In this document: piece after piece, positions 36,921 through 46,206 of the stretch
How the letters are laid out: each line of letters begins with the position of its first letter
Position numbering within the stretch: position 1 is the stretch's first letter
Origin: an uncultured Pelagibacteraceae bacterium
Lineage (GTDB): Bacteria; Pseudomonadota; Alphaproteobacteria; Pelagibacterales; Pelagibacteraceae
DNA length: 62,659 nt
NCBI GenBank assembly: GCA_902560565.1
Contig: CACEMG010000005.1
Span: 1-62,659, forward strand
Direction: 5' to 3'
Made by a program: the position numbers and the translations under genes
Notes under the pieces: generated by a model
Told to the model about the DNA's origin: nothing
What the model saw: only the letters and a program-made list of their open reading frames with translations
Database searches by the model: none

Positions 36921-38882
36921 TTAATTTTTATTAATAATATTTTTTGTTTTATTTGATATTTCGCTAGCTGTTAATTTAAAGTCTTTAAAAATATCTTTAT
37001 ATGGAGCACTCTTCCCAAAATTTTCTATTCCAAAAGACACCCCACTATCTCCAATAAATTTTGACCAAGAATCTGATCTACCTGCTTCAATTGATATTTT
37101 GTAATTAGTCTCTTTCAATATTTTATTTTTATAATTTTCTTTTTGTTTTAAAAATATTTCTTGACACGGCACTGATATAACTTTGGAATAGGTATTTTGT
37201 GTGGCTAATTTATGACTTACTTCTAATGCTAAATTTACTTCAGAACCACTTGCAAATATTGTCAAATCAACTTTCTCGTTGGATCTATAAACCTCATAAG
37301 CTCCAAAAGAACATTTATTTTCATTTTCATATGATTTTCGAATTGGAGATAAATTTTGCCTACTTAAAGCCAAAACACTAGGAGTATCTGAACTCTTCAA
37401 AGCTAATTCCCAACACTCAATAGTTTCGGTAATGTCTGCTGGCCTAAAAACATTTAGATTTGGTATTGATCTTAATCCAGTAAGTTGTTCTATTGGTTGA
37501 TGTGTAGGACCATCCTCTCCAAGTCCAATAGAGTCATGTGTCATTACATAAATTACATTCAGTTTCATAAGTGCTGAAAGTCTTATCGCCGGTTTACAAT
37601 AGTCACTAAAAATTAAAAAGGTCCCTCCATAAGGAATAAATTTGCTATGTAAGGATAAACCATTCATAATACCACACATGGCATGTTCTCTAACTCCATA
37701 GTGAATATAGTTTCCTTTAAAGTTATTTCTACTAATCGGTTTATGGTTTTTAGTTTTTGTATTATTTGATCCTGCTAGATCAGCAGATCCACCAATTATC
37801 ATATTTTTTTTCTCATTCAATGCAGTAAGAATTTTTTCTGAAGATTTTCTAGTTGCTAATGCTTCTAAATTTTTGATTGCATTTTGTTTTTCTTTTTTAA
37901 AAATATCAGAAAAATTTATTGAAAAAATATTATCTATTTGCTCTTTTTTTTTATTATAAAACTTTCTCCATTTTTCTTCTTTTATTTGGCCTGTCTTTCC
38001 AATTCTTCTCCATTCTTCAATAATATTTTCGGGGATCACAAAAGGCTCATGTATCCATTTTAATTTTTTTCTCACCAACTTTACTTCATTTTCACCAAGT
38101 GGGCTCCCATGTGCTTTTTCGCTACCTGATTTATTAGGCGATCCAAATCCAATTTTCGTTTTACAAGATATTACAGTTGGTTTTTTTGCTTTTTGAACTT
38201 TTTTTAATGCATTAAATATTTTTTTTTCATTATGTCCATCAATTTCAATACAATCCCATCCATATGAATTAAATCTTTTCTTATAATTGTCAGAAACAGC
38301 TAAACTTGTTGGTCCATCAATAGATATTGAGTTATTATCAAATAACATAACCAAGTTTTTCAGACGTAAGTGACCAGCAAGACTTAATGCTTCATGACTA
38401 ATTCCTTCCATAAGACATCCATCACCAGCCAACACATAAGTTTTGTGATTAAATATTTTCTTTCCAAACCTCTCCCGTAACATTTCCTCTCCAATTGCAA
38501 ATCCTACTGCATTAGCAATACCTTGACCTAAAGGCCCTGTTGTTGTTTCAATTCCAGTGCCTGGATGAAATTCTGGATGTCCTGCACAAATAGAGTCTAG
38601 CTGTCTAAAATTTTTAATATCTTCAAGATTTATACTTGAATATCCAGTTAGGTACAAAAGCGAGTAAAGCAACATTGATCCATGTCCAGCAGAAAGAACG
38701 AATCTGTCTCTGTTTATCCAATTTGGATTTCTTGGATTGAAATTGAGAAAGTTTTTAAAAAGTACCGTTGCAACATCCGCCATCCCCATTGGCATGCCAG
38801 GGTGTCCAGAATTTGCTTTTTCTACTGCATCAATAGACAAAAATCTGATCGCATTAGACAAATCTTTATGTAGTTTGCTCAA
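36921..38882 (-). CDS. tkt: Transketolase
   Basis: This thiamine-diphosphate enzyme transfers two-carbon units in the pentose phosphate pathway. The 653 residues include ANSGHPGMPMGMADVATVLF, GPLGQGIANAVGFAI, the ThDP motif GDGCLMEGISHEAL ending near FDNNSIS, then the pyrimidine-binding half with YGVREHAMCGIMNG and HDSIGLGEDGPTHQPIEQL. Length is standard. It is the first gene of the long minus-strand operon; the divergent coiled-coil/zapA operon starts 54 nt away. Confidence 0.97.
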   Translation of the reverse strand: MSKLHKDLSNAIRFLSIDAVEKANSGHPGMPMGMADVATVLFKNFLNFNPRNPNWINRDRFVLSAGHGSMLLYSLLYLTGYSSINLEDIKNFRQLDSICAGHPEFHPGTGIETTTGPLGQGIANAVGFAIGEEMLRERFGKKIFNHKTYVLAGDGCLMEGISHEALSLAGHLRLKNLVMLFDNNSISIDGPTSLAVSDNYKKRFNSYGWDCIEIDGHNEKKIFNALKKVQKAKKPTVISCKTKIGFGSPNKSGSEKAHGSPLGENEVKLVRKKLKWIHEPFVIPENIIEEWRRIGKTGQIKEEKWRKFYNKKKEQIDNIFSINFSDIFKKEKQNAIKNLEALATRKSSEKILTALNEKKNMIIGGSADLAGSNNTKTKNHKPISRNNFKGNYIHYGVREHAMCGIMNGLSLHSKFIPYGGTFLIFSDYCKPAIRLSALMKLNVIYVMTHDSIGLGEDGPTHQPIEQLTGLRSIPNLNVFRPADITETIECWELALKSSDTPSVLALSRQNLSPIRKSYENENKCSFGAYEVYRSNEKVDLTIFASGSEVNLALEVSHKLATQNTYSKVISVPCQEIFLKQKENYKNKILKETNYKISIEAGRSDSWSKFIGDSGVSFGIENFGKSAPYKDIFKDFKLTASEISNKTKNIINKN

Positions 38883-38936
38883 TTACTATCCTATCTAGAC
38901 TAAGAAGATTCAATTTAATATTATATTAATATATAT

Positions 38937-39251
38937 ATGAAAACTTTCAGTGAAAAAGAAAAAAAATTGAACACATCGCTTCAAAAGTTAAAGGATTTAA
39001 ATTTAATAAATCCTTCCCAAAATAAACAAACTGAGTATTTAAAAGAGCAAAAAAATCAATTAGAAATTGAAAAGAATCAACTTGAAATTAAATACAAATC
39101 ATTAATGGAAAACTATCAAAAATTGAAAGATCGTCTTAAAAAGCAAGATTTGGAACAAAAGAATAAAGAATTGATGTTCAATGAAAAAATAGATGAATTA
39201 AATCAAGAAACAGATATTTTAATGGAAGAAATTGATAAATGGCAAACGTAA
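38937..39251 (+). CDS. Small coiled-coil protein upstream of zapA
   Basis: I do not recognise a firm family. The 104 residues are almost entirely charged heptad-like sequence, rich in Lys, Glu, Gln and Leu (for example YLKEQKNQLEIEKNQLEIKYK). There is no signal peptide, membrane segment or Cys. Other alphaproteobacteria carry a short coiled-coil protein (DUF4164-like) just upstream of zapA, so it may be its counterpart. Overlap with zapA by 13 nt suggests coupled translation and a possible joint role at the Z-ring, similar in shape to ZapB. Confidence 0.65.
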   Translation: MKTFSEKEKKLNTSLQKLKDLNLINPSQNKQTEYLKEQKNQLEIEKNQLEIKYKSLMENYQKLKDRLKKQDLEQKNKELMFNEKIDELNQETDILMEEIDKWQT

Positions 39252-39685
39252 ATATAAAATTTAATGGCAAAGAGTTTCTGTTATCCTGTGATGATGGTCA
39301 AGAAGATCATTTAGAGGAACTTTCTATTCATTTAAATAAAAAATTTGAAAGTTTAAAAAGTGATCTTGGGAATATTGGTGAAAATAAACTTCTTTTAATT
39401 ACATCTATAAAGATTATGGATGAATATTTTGAAACAAAAAAAAAAATAGATGAAAAAAAAAATGAGTTAGAGGGTATTAAAGAAAAATTTTTAGAAATTA
39501 AAAAACTTGTATACGCTTATAAAGATGACAAAGAAAAAGAAATAAAAAGTCTTTTAAGCAATCATCAAGACCTTAAATCTGAAATTGATAAAACAAAATC
39601 TGATTATGAGAAAATTTTAGACAACGCCACATCAGAAATTGATAAGTTTATTGAAAAAGTTAATCAAGAAAATTCAGTGCAATAA
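39239..39685 (+). CDS. zapA: Cell division protein ZapA-like
   Basis: ZapA bundles FtsZ filaments. The N-terminal globular domain is recognisable: ANVNIKFNGKEFLLSCDDGQEDHLEELSIHLNKKF, followed by the helical LLLITSIKIMDEYFETKKK and a long coiled-coil tail to residue 148. It is somewhat longer than E. coli ZapA because of an extended coiled coil. It lies just upstream of the 5-formyl-THF cyclo-ligase gene, a common neighbour. Confidence 0.85.
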   Translation: MANVNIKFNGKEFLLSCDDGQEDHLEELSIHLNKKFESLKSDLGNIGENKLLLITSIKIMDEYFETKKKIDEKKNELEGIKEKFLEIKKLVYAYKDDKEKEIKSLLSNHQDLKSEIDKTKSDYEKILDNATSEIDKFIEKVNQENSVQ

Positions 39686-39688
39686 TCT

Positions 39689-40231
39689 GTGTTGAAAAGT
39701 CATATTAGAAAAAAAATAATAAAAATAAGAGAGATTAAAAATAAAAATAATTTACAAGTTAAAATAACATTTATTAAAGAAATATTAAAAAAAAAAAAAT
39801 TACAAAGTAAAGTAGTTGGTAGTTATTTCCCTGTAAATTTCGAAGTAGATACATTTGAAATTATGAAATTTTTTAAGCAAAAAGGCTTTAAAATAAGTTT
39901 ACCCGTCATTGGCTCAAAGTTTGATATGAATTTCTATTTTTGGAATTTAAACGATCCTCTACATGTAAATAAATATGGTATACCAGAGCCAAAATCAAAA
40001 AAAAAAGTAATACCTAGTATATTACTAATTCCAATGGTTGCATTTGATAAAAAATTAAATCGATTGGGATATGGAGGGGGCTACTACGATAGATTTTTAG
40101 AGAAACATGAAAAAAAAGGTATTATTAAAATTGGTTTAGCAATAGCTTGCCAAGAGATAAAAAAAATGCCTTCAAATAGTTTTGATAAAAAAATGAATTA
40201 TATATTAACAGAAAAAAAACTTTATAAATGA
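39689..40231 (+). CDS. 5-formyltetrahydrofolate cyclo-ligase
   Basis: This enzyme converts 5-formyl-THF to 5,10-methenyl-THF with ATP. The 180 residues show the family pattern: LKSHIRKKIIKIREI, VGSYFPVNFEVDT, a mid-protein YGIPEP, then LLIPMVAFDKKLNRLGYGGGYYDRFLE, the ATP-binding signature. The start is GTG at 39689 or TTG at 39692; neither has a clear Shine-Dalgarno. It lies 3 nt after zapA and overlaps the next gene by 4 nt. Confidence 0.92.
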   Translation: MLKSHIRKKIIKIREIKNKNNLQVKITFIKEILKKKKLQSKVVGSYFPVNFEVDTFEIMKFFKQKGFKISLPVIGSKFDMNFYFWNLNDPLHVNKYGIPEPKSKKKVIPSILLIPMVAFDKKLNRLGYGGGYYDRFLEKHEKKGIIKIGLAIACQEIKKMPSNSFDKKMNYILTEKKLYK

Positions 40232-41034
40232 AAGTATTATTTTTAGGTGATATAGTTGGTAATGCAGGCAGACTTGCTATAGAGCAAAACTTAAAAGATC
40301 AAATTAAAAAAAATGATATAGCTTTTGTTATCGCAAACGGTGAAAATTCAGCTAATGAAGGTGTCGGTATTACAAAAAGTATTTCAGAGAAGCTTTTTAG
40401 TTCTGGGGTTGATGTAATTACTACCGGCAATCATATTTGGGACCAAAAAGAAACAGCCAACTACATAAATACTGAGAGCAGATTATTAAGACCATTAAAT
40501 TTATTTAAACCTTCTCCTGGCAATGGTTTTGAGGTTTATAAATCAAAAAATGGTTTTAAGGTAGGAGTGTTAAACCTAATGGGAAACGTTTTTATGAAAA
40601 AATGTGATGATGTATTTAATGTTGCAAAGGAATTCTTATTGAAAAAAAAATTGAAAAAAGATTATGATTTTTTATTTGTTGATTTTCATGGAGAAATAAC
40701 AAGTGAAAAAACAGCAATGGGTCACTTCTTTGATGGCAAAGCAACGTTATTAATTGGAACCCATACACATATCCCAACAAATGACGCAAGAATACTTAAC
40801 TTTGGTACTGCCTATCAAACAGATGCAGGAATGTGTGGTGACTATAATTCTGTAATTGGAATGAATAAAGAAAATTCACTAAAGAGATTTTTTAAAGAGA
40901 AATCAAAAAAACATTTTCCAGCTGAAGGCATAGCAAGTTTGTCAGGAGTTATTGTTGAGTGTGATAAAGAAACTGGTTTAGCTAAAAATATAGAAAGTTT
41001 TATTTATGGAGGTGATTTAAAAAATACTCACTAA
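40228..41034 (+). CDS. TIGR00282/YmdB-like metallophosphoesterase
   Basis: The 268-residue protein has the family's metal-binding motifs in order: LFLGDIVGNAGR, ANGENSANEGVGI, TTGNHIWDQKE, FVDFHGEITSEK and GTHTHIPTNDARI, with TAYQTDAGMCGDYNSVIGM near the C-terminus. Bacillus YmdB hydrolyses 2',3'-cyclic nucleotides; the alphaproteobacterial role is not known. It overlaps the previous gene by 4 nt and precedes yebC by 5 nt. Confidence 0.92.
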   Translation: MKVLFLGDIVGNAGRLAIEQNLKDQIKKNDIAFVIANGENSANEGVGITKSISEKLFSSGVDVITTGNHIWDQKETANYINTESRLLRPLNLFKPSPGNGFEVYKSKNGFKVGVLNLMGNVFMKKCDDVFNVAKEFLLKKKLKKDYDFLFVDFHGEITSEKTAMGHFFDGKATLLIGTHTHIPTNDARILNFGTAYQTDAGMCGDYNSVIGMNKENSLKRFFKEKSKKHFPAEGIASLSGVIVECDKETGLAKNIESFIYGGDLKNTH

Positions 41035-41039
41035 ATAAT

Positions 41040-41765
41040 ATGGCAGGTCATTCACATTGGGCAGGGATTAAACATAAAAAAGGAAGGGCGGATAAACAAA
41101 GGTCAAAAATTTTTTCAAAACTCTCAAAAGAAATTACAGTGGCAGCAAAATTAGGTGATAAAGATCCTGATATGAATCCAAGATTAAGATCTGCTATTCA
41201 AGCTGCGAGAGCAGCAAATATGCCAAAAGACAATATAGAAAGAGCAATAGATAAATCATCAGGTAATTTAGGTTTGAGTTTAGAAAATATTAGATACGAG
41301 GGATTTGGTCCTGAAAAAATAGCGGTTATTGTTGAGGCGCTGACTGATAATAAAAATAGAACAGCTTCTCAGTTAAGGACTATTTTTAATAAAAATGGGG
41401 GCAATCTAGGATCGAGTGGTTCGGCATCGCACAATTTTGATCAAGTAGGAGTAATAAGAATAGATAAAAATGAGATAAAAGAAGACCAAATTTTAGAACT
41501 AGCAATAGAGGCTGGCGCAGAAGAATGTTTCAATAACAAAGATTTTCATGAAATCCATTGTGATAAAAAGAGTATTTATAGTGTAAAAAAAAAACTAGAG
41601 GAAAAAATAGCAAATTTTATTTCAACTGAAATAGAATGGATACCAAATAACAAAATTGTGGTAAGTAAAGATAATGTAGAATTGGCTAATAGTTTTTTAG
41701 AAGATTTAGACAACAACGAGGATGTTCAAAATATTTACACAAATTTAAAACTAGTTAATAACTAA
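41040..41765 (+). CDS. yebC: YebC/PmpR family protein
   Basis: The 241-residue protein opens with the invariant AGHSHWAGIKHKKGRADKQR and continues with DPDMNPRLRSAIQAARAANMPKDNIERAI, YEGFGP and GGNLGSSGSASHNFDQVG. YebC-family proteins are described as DNA-binding regulators and, more recently, as translation factors acting at proline stretches. The gene commonly precedes ruvC, and here too a RuvC-like gene follows, sharing one base (TAATG). Confidence 0.96.
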   Translation: MAGHSHWAGIKHKKGRADKQRSKIFSKLSKEITVAAKLGDKDPDMNPRLRSAIQAARAANMPKDNIERAIDKSSGNLGLSLENIRYEGFGPEKIAVIVEALTDNKNRTASQLRTIFNKNGGNLGSSGSASHNFDQVGVIRIDKNEIKEDQILELAIEAGAEECFNNKDFHEIHCDKKSIYSVKKKLEEKIANFISTEIEWIPNNKIVVSKDNVELANSFLEDLDNNEDVQNIYTNLKLVNN

Positions 41766-42256
41766 TGTTAATAATAGGAATTGATCCAGGAATTTCAGGA
41801 GCTTTATGCTTTATGGAAGAGGGTAAAATTATTGATGTTATTGATATGCCAAGTATGGCAGATGGTAAAAAAAATAAAAAACAAGTAAATGGATCTCAGG
41901 TTTTTAACGAAATTTTGAGACATACAAAAGATAAAAAACTCGATGAAGTAAAAGTTATAATTGAACATGTATCAGCAATGCCAGGTCAAGGAGTTACCAG
42001 CATGTTTAATTTTGGGCAATCATTCGGTATTCTTAAAGGGATTTGTTCTGCAATGAAACTTTCTTTGTATTTTGTTAGGCCTGCAAAGTGGAAAAAACAT
42101 TTTAACCTAATAAATGCATCAAAGGACGCTAGCAGAACTAAGGCTATCGAGATTTTTCCTTATTTTTCGGCGAATTTATCAAAAAAAAAGGATGCAAATA
42201 AAGCAGATGCAATATTGATAGCCAGCTATTTTGAGGAAACTTTTATCAAAAAATAA
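41765..42256 (+). CDS. RuvC-like (phage-type) Holliday-junction nuclease family protein
   Basis: The 163-residue RNase H-fold protein has IGIDPGISGALCFMEEG at the N-terminus (first catalytic Asp at about residue 7), VIIEHV (Glu), MPGQGVTSMFNFGQSFG, the RPAKWKKHF segment and KDANKADAILIASY (C-terminal acid). These features match the RuvC-like family common in phages and some proteobacteria rather than classical RuvC. It occupies the position of ruvC between yebC and tolQ. ruvA and ruvB are not present on either side. Junction resolution is likely but not proven. Confidence 0.8.
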   Translation: MLIIGIDPGISGALCFMEEGKIIDVIDMPSMADGKKNKKQVNGSQVFNEILRHTKDKKLDEVKVIIEHVSAMPGQGVTSMFNFGQSFGILKGICSAMKLSLYFVRPAKWKKHFNLINASKDASRTKAIEIFPYFSANLSKKKDANKADAILIASYFEETFIKK

Positions 42257-42310
42257 GCGTTTTTAAGCATTAGACAAATTGATGACACAATTAAGTGTGA
42301 AAGATTTTTA

Positions 42311-42985
42311 ATGGAAGCTGATATATCTTCACAAGCAGTTGGATTAGCAACCAACACTGACTTTTCGTTAGTAAAATTATTTCTAAGGGCAGATATAATT
42401 GTAAAGTCTGTAATGATACTTTTAATAGCTTGCTCTATTTATTCATGGGCTATTATCATAGAAAAAATAAGATTATTTAAAAAAATAAACATTACAACTG
42501 AGGAATTTCAAGAAAAATTTTGGAAATCAAAGTCAGCAGAAAATTTTTATAATAATATACCAAAAAACATTGACGATCCCTTGGCACAAATATTTCGAGC
42601 ATCAATGGAGGCTGCATTAAAAACAAGGTCTAAATCGCAACTCAATGAAAGGCTTTCAAATATGCTTCAAATTAATATTGAAAAGCAAATGGAAAAAATA
42701 GAAAAGAGCTATACCTTTCTTGCTACGGTAGGTTCTACTGCTCCTTTTATAGGTTTGTTTGGAACAGTCTGGGGAATTATGAATTCTTTTCAGTCTATTG
42801 CAATTTCAAGGAATACTAGTTTAGCAATTGTTGCGCCTGGTATTGCAGAAGCTTTATTTGCGACAGCACTAGGCCTTTTGGCTGCAATACCTGCTGTAGT
42901 TGCGTATAATAAATTTAGCAACGACTCTAAAAAATATCTTCAAAAATTAGAAAATTTTTCAAAAAGATTTTTATCAATTATTTAA
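42311..42985 (+). CDS. tolQ: Tol-Pal system inner-membrane protein TolQ
   Basis: TolQ forms the proton-driven motor with TolR. The 224 residues contain three membrane segments: about 28-46 (IVKSVMILLIACSIYSWAI), about 135-160 (FLATVGSTAPFIGLFGTVWGIM) and a third with AIVAPGIAEALFATALGLLAAIPAVVAYN, where conserved Thr/Pro residues line the proton path. The system holds the outer membrane to the constricting septum. It is the first gene of a complete tolQRAB-pal-cpoB set, with tolR 1 nt downstream. Confidence 0.96.
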   Translation: MEADISSQAVGLATNTDFSLVKLFLRADIIVKSVMILLIACSIYSWAIIIEKIRLFKKINITTEEFQEKFWKSKSAENFYNNIPKNIDDPLAQIFRASMEAALKTRSKSQLNERLSNMLQINIEKQMEKIEKSYTFLATVGSTAPFIGLFGTVWGIMNSFQSIAISRNTSLAIVAPGIAEALFATALGLLAAIPAVVAYNKFSNDSKKYLQKLENFSKRFLSII

Positions 42986-42986
42986 A

Positions 42987-43403
42987 ATGGCTTTTAAATT
43001 TAAAAGGTCTTCAAGAGAACCAATGAGTGAAATTAATGTAACACCATTTGTCGATGTTATGCTTGTATTATTAATTATTTTTATGGTTACTGCTCCATTG
43101 TTAACTGTAGGTGTACAGGTTGATTTACCTGAAAGTTCTGCCGACTCTTTACCAGAGGAACAAGAACCGCTAACTTTAACAATAAATTCAAAAGGTGAAA
43201 TTTTTATACAGGAGTCTAAAGTCGAATTTGATAAAATAATAGCAAAAATCTTAGCAGTATCAAAAAATAGAACCGATACAAGAATTTACGTTAGAGGCGA
43301 TCAATCTATAAATTATGGTAGAGTACTAGAAGTAATGGGAATGTTATCCGGCTCAGGATTTACAAAAGTAGCATTAATTTCTGAGCCATATAAAGAGAGG
43401 TAA
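42987..43403 (+). CDS. tolR: Tol-Pal system protein TolR
   Basis: This 138-residue ExbD/TolR protein has a single N-terminal membrane helix with INVTPFVDVMLVLLIIFMVTAPLL. The Asp is the conserved proton-binding residue. A periplasmic domain follows with EPLTLTINSKGEIFI and the C-terminal GRVLEVMGMLSGSGFTKVALISE. It sits 1 nt after tolQ and 3 nt before tolA. Confidence 0.96.
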   Translation: MAFKFKRSSREPMSEINVTPFVDVMLVLLIIFMVTAPLLTVGVQVDLPESSADSLPEEQEPLTLTINSKGEIFIQESKVEFDKIIAKILAVSKNRTDTRIYVRGDQSINYGRVLEVMGMLSGSGFTKVALISEPYKER

Positions 43404-43406
43404 TAA

Positions 43407-44216
43407 TTGACTAAAAATATTCTTATTTCTTCAACACTTCACTTAATATTAATTTTTATAACTGCTGTAAGTCTTCCATTTTTGGCAAAGAAACCAATAG
43501 ATTTACCACCTATTATTTCTGTAGAATTAATCCAAATTGCCGAAAAAACAAACATTCCATATGCTCCAAAAGCAAAGAAAATAATTGAAGAAGCTAAAAA
43601 AAAAGAGGAAAAAGTTACATCAGAACAAGCACCTCCCAAGAAAGTAAAAAAAGAAAAACCTGATGCTGTTCCATTGCCAAATCAAAATTTAGATAAGGTA
43701 AAAAAAATTGAGGAAAAAAAACAAAATCCTGAAAAAATTGAGGATGAAATTAAACAAGTCTCAGAATTTGAAAAAGATGAGTTGTTTGACCCTGACAGTA
43801 TTGCTGCTTTAATCGATAAATCAAAAGAGGAAACTGCCGAGACAACAAAAAAAAACAGCAAAGTTTCTCAATCTCAAGATAAAAATGTTGATACCTTAAG
43901 TTTAACTTTGAGCGAAGAGGACGCATTAAAAGCACAAATTTTTGGTTGCTGGAGTATTCCTTTAGGATTACCATATAATGAAAATTTATTAGTAAGAGTA
44001 AAATTAGAACTTAAACCTGATGGAACCGTTATTAATTCAGAAATATTGGATCATGAGCGAATGAATAAACCTGGTCAGGGATTTTATAAAGTTTTAGCAG
44101 AAAGCGCTTTGAGAGCTATTAAACTTTGCCAACCTTTGAGAGTTCCATCAAAAGGCTATGAGAGATGGAAAGATTTACAATTAAATTTTGATGCAAGAGA
44201 AATGTTAGAAGGATGA
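43407..44216 (+). CDS. tolA: TolA-like envelope-spanning protein
   Basis: The 269-residue protein has one N-terminal membrane helix ([21 protein letters not shown]), a Lys/Glu/Pro-rich extended middle ([14 protein letters not shown] and following) and a C-terminal globular domain with a Cys pair ([21 protein letters not shown]). TolA links TolQR to Pal across the periplasm. The middle is much shorter than in E. coli. The start is TTG at 43407. The stop overlaps the tolB start by 4 nt. Identity rests partly on its place between tolR and tolB. Confidence 0.87.
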   Translation: MTKNILISSTLHLILIFITAVSLPFLAKKPIDLPPIISVELIQIAEKTNIPYAPKAKKIIEEAKKKEEKVTSEQAPPKKVKKEKPDAVPLPNQNLDKVKKIEEKKQNPEKIEDEIKQVSEFEKDELFDPDSIAALIDKSKEETAETTKKNSKVSQSQDKNVDTLSLTLSEEDALKAQIFGCWSIPLGLPYNENLLVRVKLELKPDGTVINSEILDHERMNKPGQGFYKVLAESALRAIKLCQPLRVPSKGYERWKDLQLNFDAREMLEG

Positions 44217-45559
44217 TTAAAAAAATAACCCAATTAATAATTTTAATTATTTTATCAACAACACAATCATTTGCATTGATAGAGGTAGATATCACTAGAG
44301 GTAATCTTGAACCATTACCTGTTGCAGTTTCACCATTATCATCTGACAAAAAAACAAATGATAAATTGGTCAAAGAATTAAAAATAGAAAATATTGGAGA
44401 TAAAATATCTGAGGTTGTTGAAAATAATTTAAAAAATTCAGGTCTATTTAATCCTTTGAATAAAGATGCATTCTTGCAAAAACCTGATATTGCGCATTTA
44501 AAACCAAGATTTGAAGATTGGTCTTTAATTAAAGCTCAAGCCTTAATAACCGGCAAGGTTACTTTAAATAATGAAAAATTAAGAGTTGAATTTAGATTAT
44601 GGGATGTTCTCGCTGCGAAAGAAATGATGGCTTTAGCATTTACAACTGTTCCATCTAACTGGCGAAGAATAGGACATATCATAACTGATAAAGTTTACGA
44701 AAGACTAACTGGTGAAAAAGGATATTTTGATACAAGAATTATATATGTTGCAGAAGACGGACCAAAAACAAAAAGAATAAAAAAGTTAGCCATAATGGAT
44801 CAAGATGGTTCAAATACAAAATATTTAACATTAGGAAATGAACTAGTTTTAACACCAAGATTTAATCCCACAAATCAAATGGTAACTTATCTTTCTTATT
44901 TTAGAAATTTACCAAGAGTATATTTATTAGATATAGAAACTGGAGTACAAGAAGTCGTTGGAGATTTTCCTGGTATGACTTTTGCACCTAGATTTTCACC
45001 AGATGGAAAAAAAATTATTATGAGTTTTGCAATGGATGGAAATTCAGACATATATACTATGAACTTAGAAAATAGAATTGTGGAAAGAATAACAAATCAT
45101 CCATCTATAGACACATCACCTTCTTATTCACCAGATGGAAAATTTATTTGCTTTAATTCAGATAGAAGTGGTTATCAACAGATTTACGTGATGAAAAAAG
45201 ATGGCACAAACGTGAAAAGAATTTCCTTTGGAAAAGGATTATACGGAACCCCTGTGTGGTCACCGAGAGGAGACCTAATTGCATTCACCAAACTTCATAA
45301 AGGAAAATTTTATATAGGCGTGATGAGAACGGATGGATCTGGCGAAAGATTGCTTACAGAAAATTATTATCAAGAAGCTCCATCGTGGTCTCCAAATGGA
45401 AGAGTTTTGATCTTTTATAGAGAGACCAAGACAGATTCTGAGGGGAAAGGATTTTCAGCAAAATTATGGTCTATAGATTTAACAGGCTATAATGAGCGTA
45501 TGGTAAAGACGGAATCCGACGCTTCTGACCCATCTTGGTCGTCTTTATTAAGTAATTAG
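44213..45559 (+). CDS. tolB: Tol-Pal system periplasmic protein TolB
   Basis: The 448-residue protein has a signal peptide ([19 protein letters not shown]), an N-terminal domain with [23 protein letters not shown], and a C-terminal six-bladed beta-propeller. Repeats such as [45 protein letters not shown] and [16 protein letters not shown] make up the blades. TolB binds Pal and TolA. It overlaps tolA by 4 nt; pal follows after 87 nt, which could carry a separate promoter. Confidence 0.97.
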   Translation: MIKKITQLIILIILSTTQSFALIEVDITRGNLEPLPVAVSPLSSDKKTNDKLVKELKIENIGDKISEVVENNLKNSGLFNPLNKDAFLQKPDIAHLKPRFEDWSLIKAQALITGKVTLNNEKLRVEFRLWDVLAAKEMMALAFTTVPSNWRRIGHIITDKVYERLTGEKGYFDTRIIYVAEDGPKTKRIKKLAIMDQDGSNTKYLTLGNELVLTPRFNPTNQMVTYLSYFRNLPRVYLLDIETGVQEVVGDFPGMTFAPRFSPDGKKIIMSFAMDGNSDIYTMNLENRIVERITNHPSIDTSPSYSPDGKFICFNSDRSGYQQIYVMKKDGTNVKRISFGKGLYGTPVWSPRGDLIAFTKLHKGKFYIGVMRTDGSGERLLTENYYQEAPSWSPNGRVLIFYRETKTDSEGKGFSAKLWSIDLTGYNERMVKTESDASDPSWSSLLSN

Positions 45560-45646
45560 ATATAAAAATTATAAAATAGTTGATTTTTTGACTTGAAAGA
45601 TTTATCCAGTTGTGGAAAACTTAAAATAATCAATTAAGGAGCAGTG

Positions 45647-46123
45647 ATGAATTTAAGCAAGTATTTTAAAAATGCATTTTTGGTAATGCTAGCATGTTTG
45701 GTACTTTCAGCTTGTGCAACTAAGAAAGTTCAAAATCAAATGCAAGGTGATGTATACACAGGAAAGGACACTGTTGAATATTTAGCATCAGGAGTTCCAG
45801 ACAGAGTATTCTTTGCAACTAACGAGTCAGTTTTAACAACTGCTTCAAGAGACACTTTAAGAAAACAAGCAGAATGGTTAAGAAAGAATTCTAAAGTTAA
45901 CGTAGTATTAGAAGGTCACGCAGATGAAAGAGGTACAAGAGAGTACAACTTAGCATTAGGTGAAAGAAGAGCTAATGCGGCTAAAGATTATTTAATGACT
46001 TATGGAATTTCAGCGAATAGAATTTCAGTAATTAGCTATGGTAAAGAGAGACCTGTCGACTCAGGATCAAATCCATTAGCTTGGTCTAAAAATAGAAGAT
46101 CTGTAACTGTAAAAGCAAATTAA
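45647..46123 (+). CDS. pal: Peptidoglycan-associated lipoprotein Pal
   Basis: Pal anchors the outer membrane to peptidoglycan. The 158-residue protein has a lipoprotein signal peptide ending in the lipobox LSAC (VLSACATKK) and an OmpA-like domain: RVFFATNESVLTTASRDTLRKQAEWL, VVLEGHADERGTREYNLALGERRANAAKDYL and NRRSVTV. I start at the ATG at 45647, which is 5 nt after AAGGAG, rather than the adjacent GTG at 45644. A strong terminator-like hairpin follows 12 nt after the stop. Confidence 0.97.
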   Translation: MNLSKYFKNAFLVMLACLVLSACATKKVQNQMQGDVYTGKDTVEYLASGVPDRVFFATNESVLTTASRDTLRKQAEWLRKNSKVNVVLEGHADERGTREYNLALGERRANAAKDYLMTYGISANRISVISYGKERPVDSGSNPLAWSKNRRSVTVKAN

Positions 46124-46135
46124 TTAAATTTACTT

Positions 46136-46176
46136 AAAAGACCCCAAAGTTAAAATTTCTTTGGGGTCTTTTTTTT
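46136..46176 (+). terminator. Rho-independent terminator after pal
   Basis: A perfect 14-bp stem, AAAAGACCCCAAAG (46136-46149) with CTTTGGGGTCTTTT (46159-46172), encloses a 9-nt loop and runs into a T tract. It is the only strong GC-containing hairpin with a T run that I found in the window. Because cpoB follows in the same direction, it may partly rather than fully end transcription. Confidence 0.85.
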
Positions 46177-46206
46177 GCCATCATTATAAATACTAATTAA
46201 AAAGTG

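Noticed and set aside
41765..42256. Sign of a prophage because the nuclease is phage-type
   Set aside because: The genes on both sides (yebC, tolQ) are normal chromosomal neighbours; there is no integrase, structural gene or attachment repeat.
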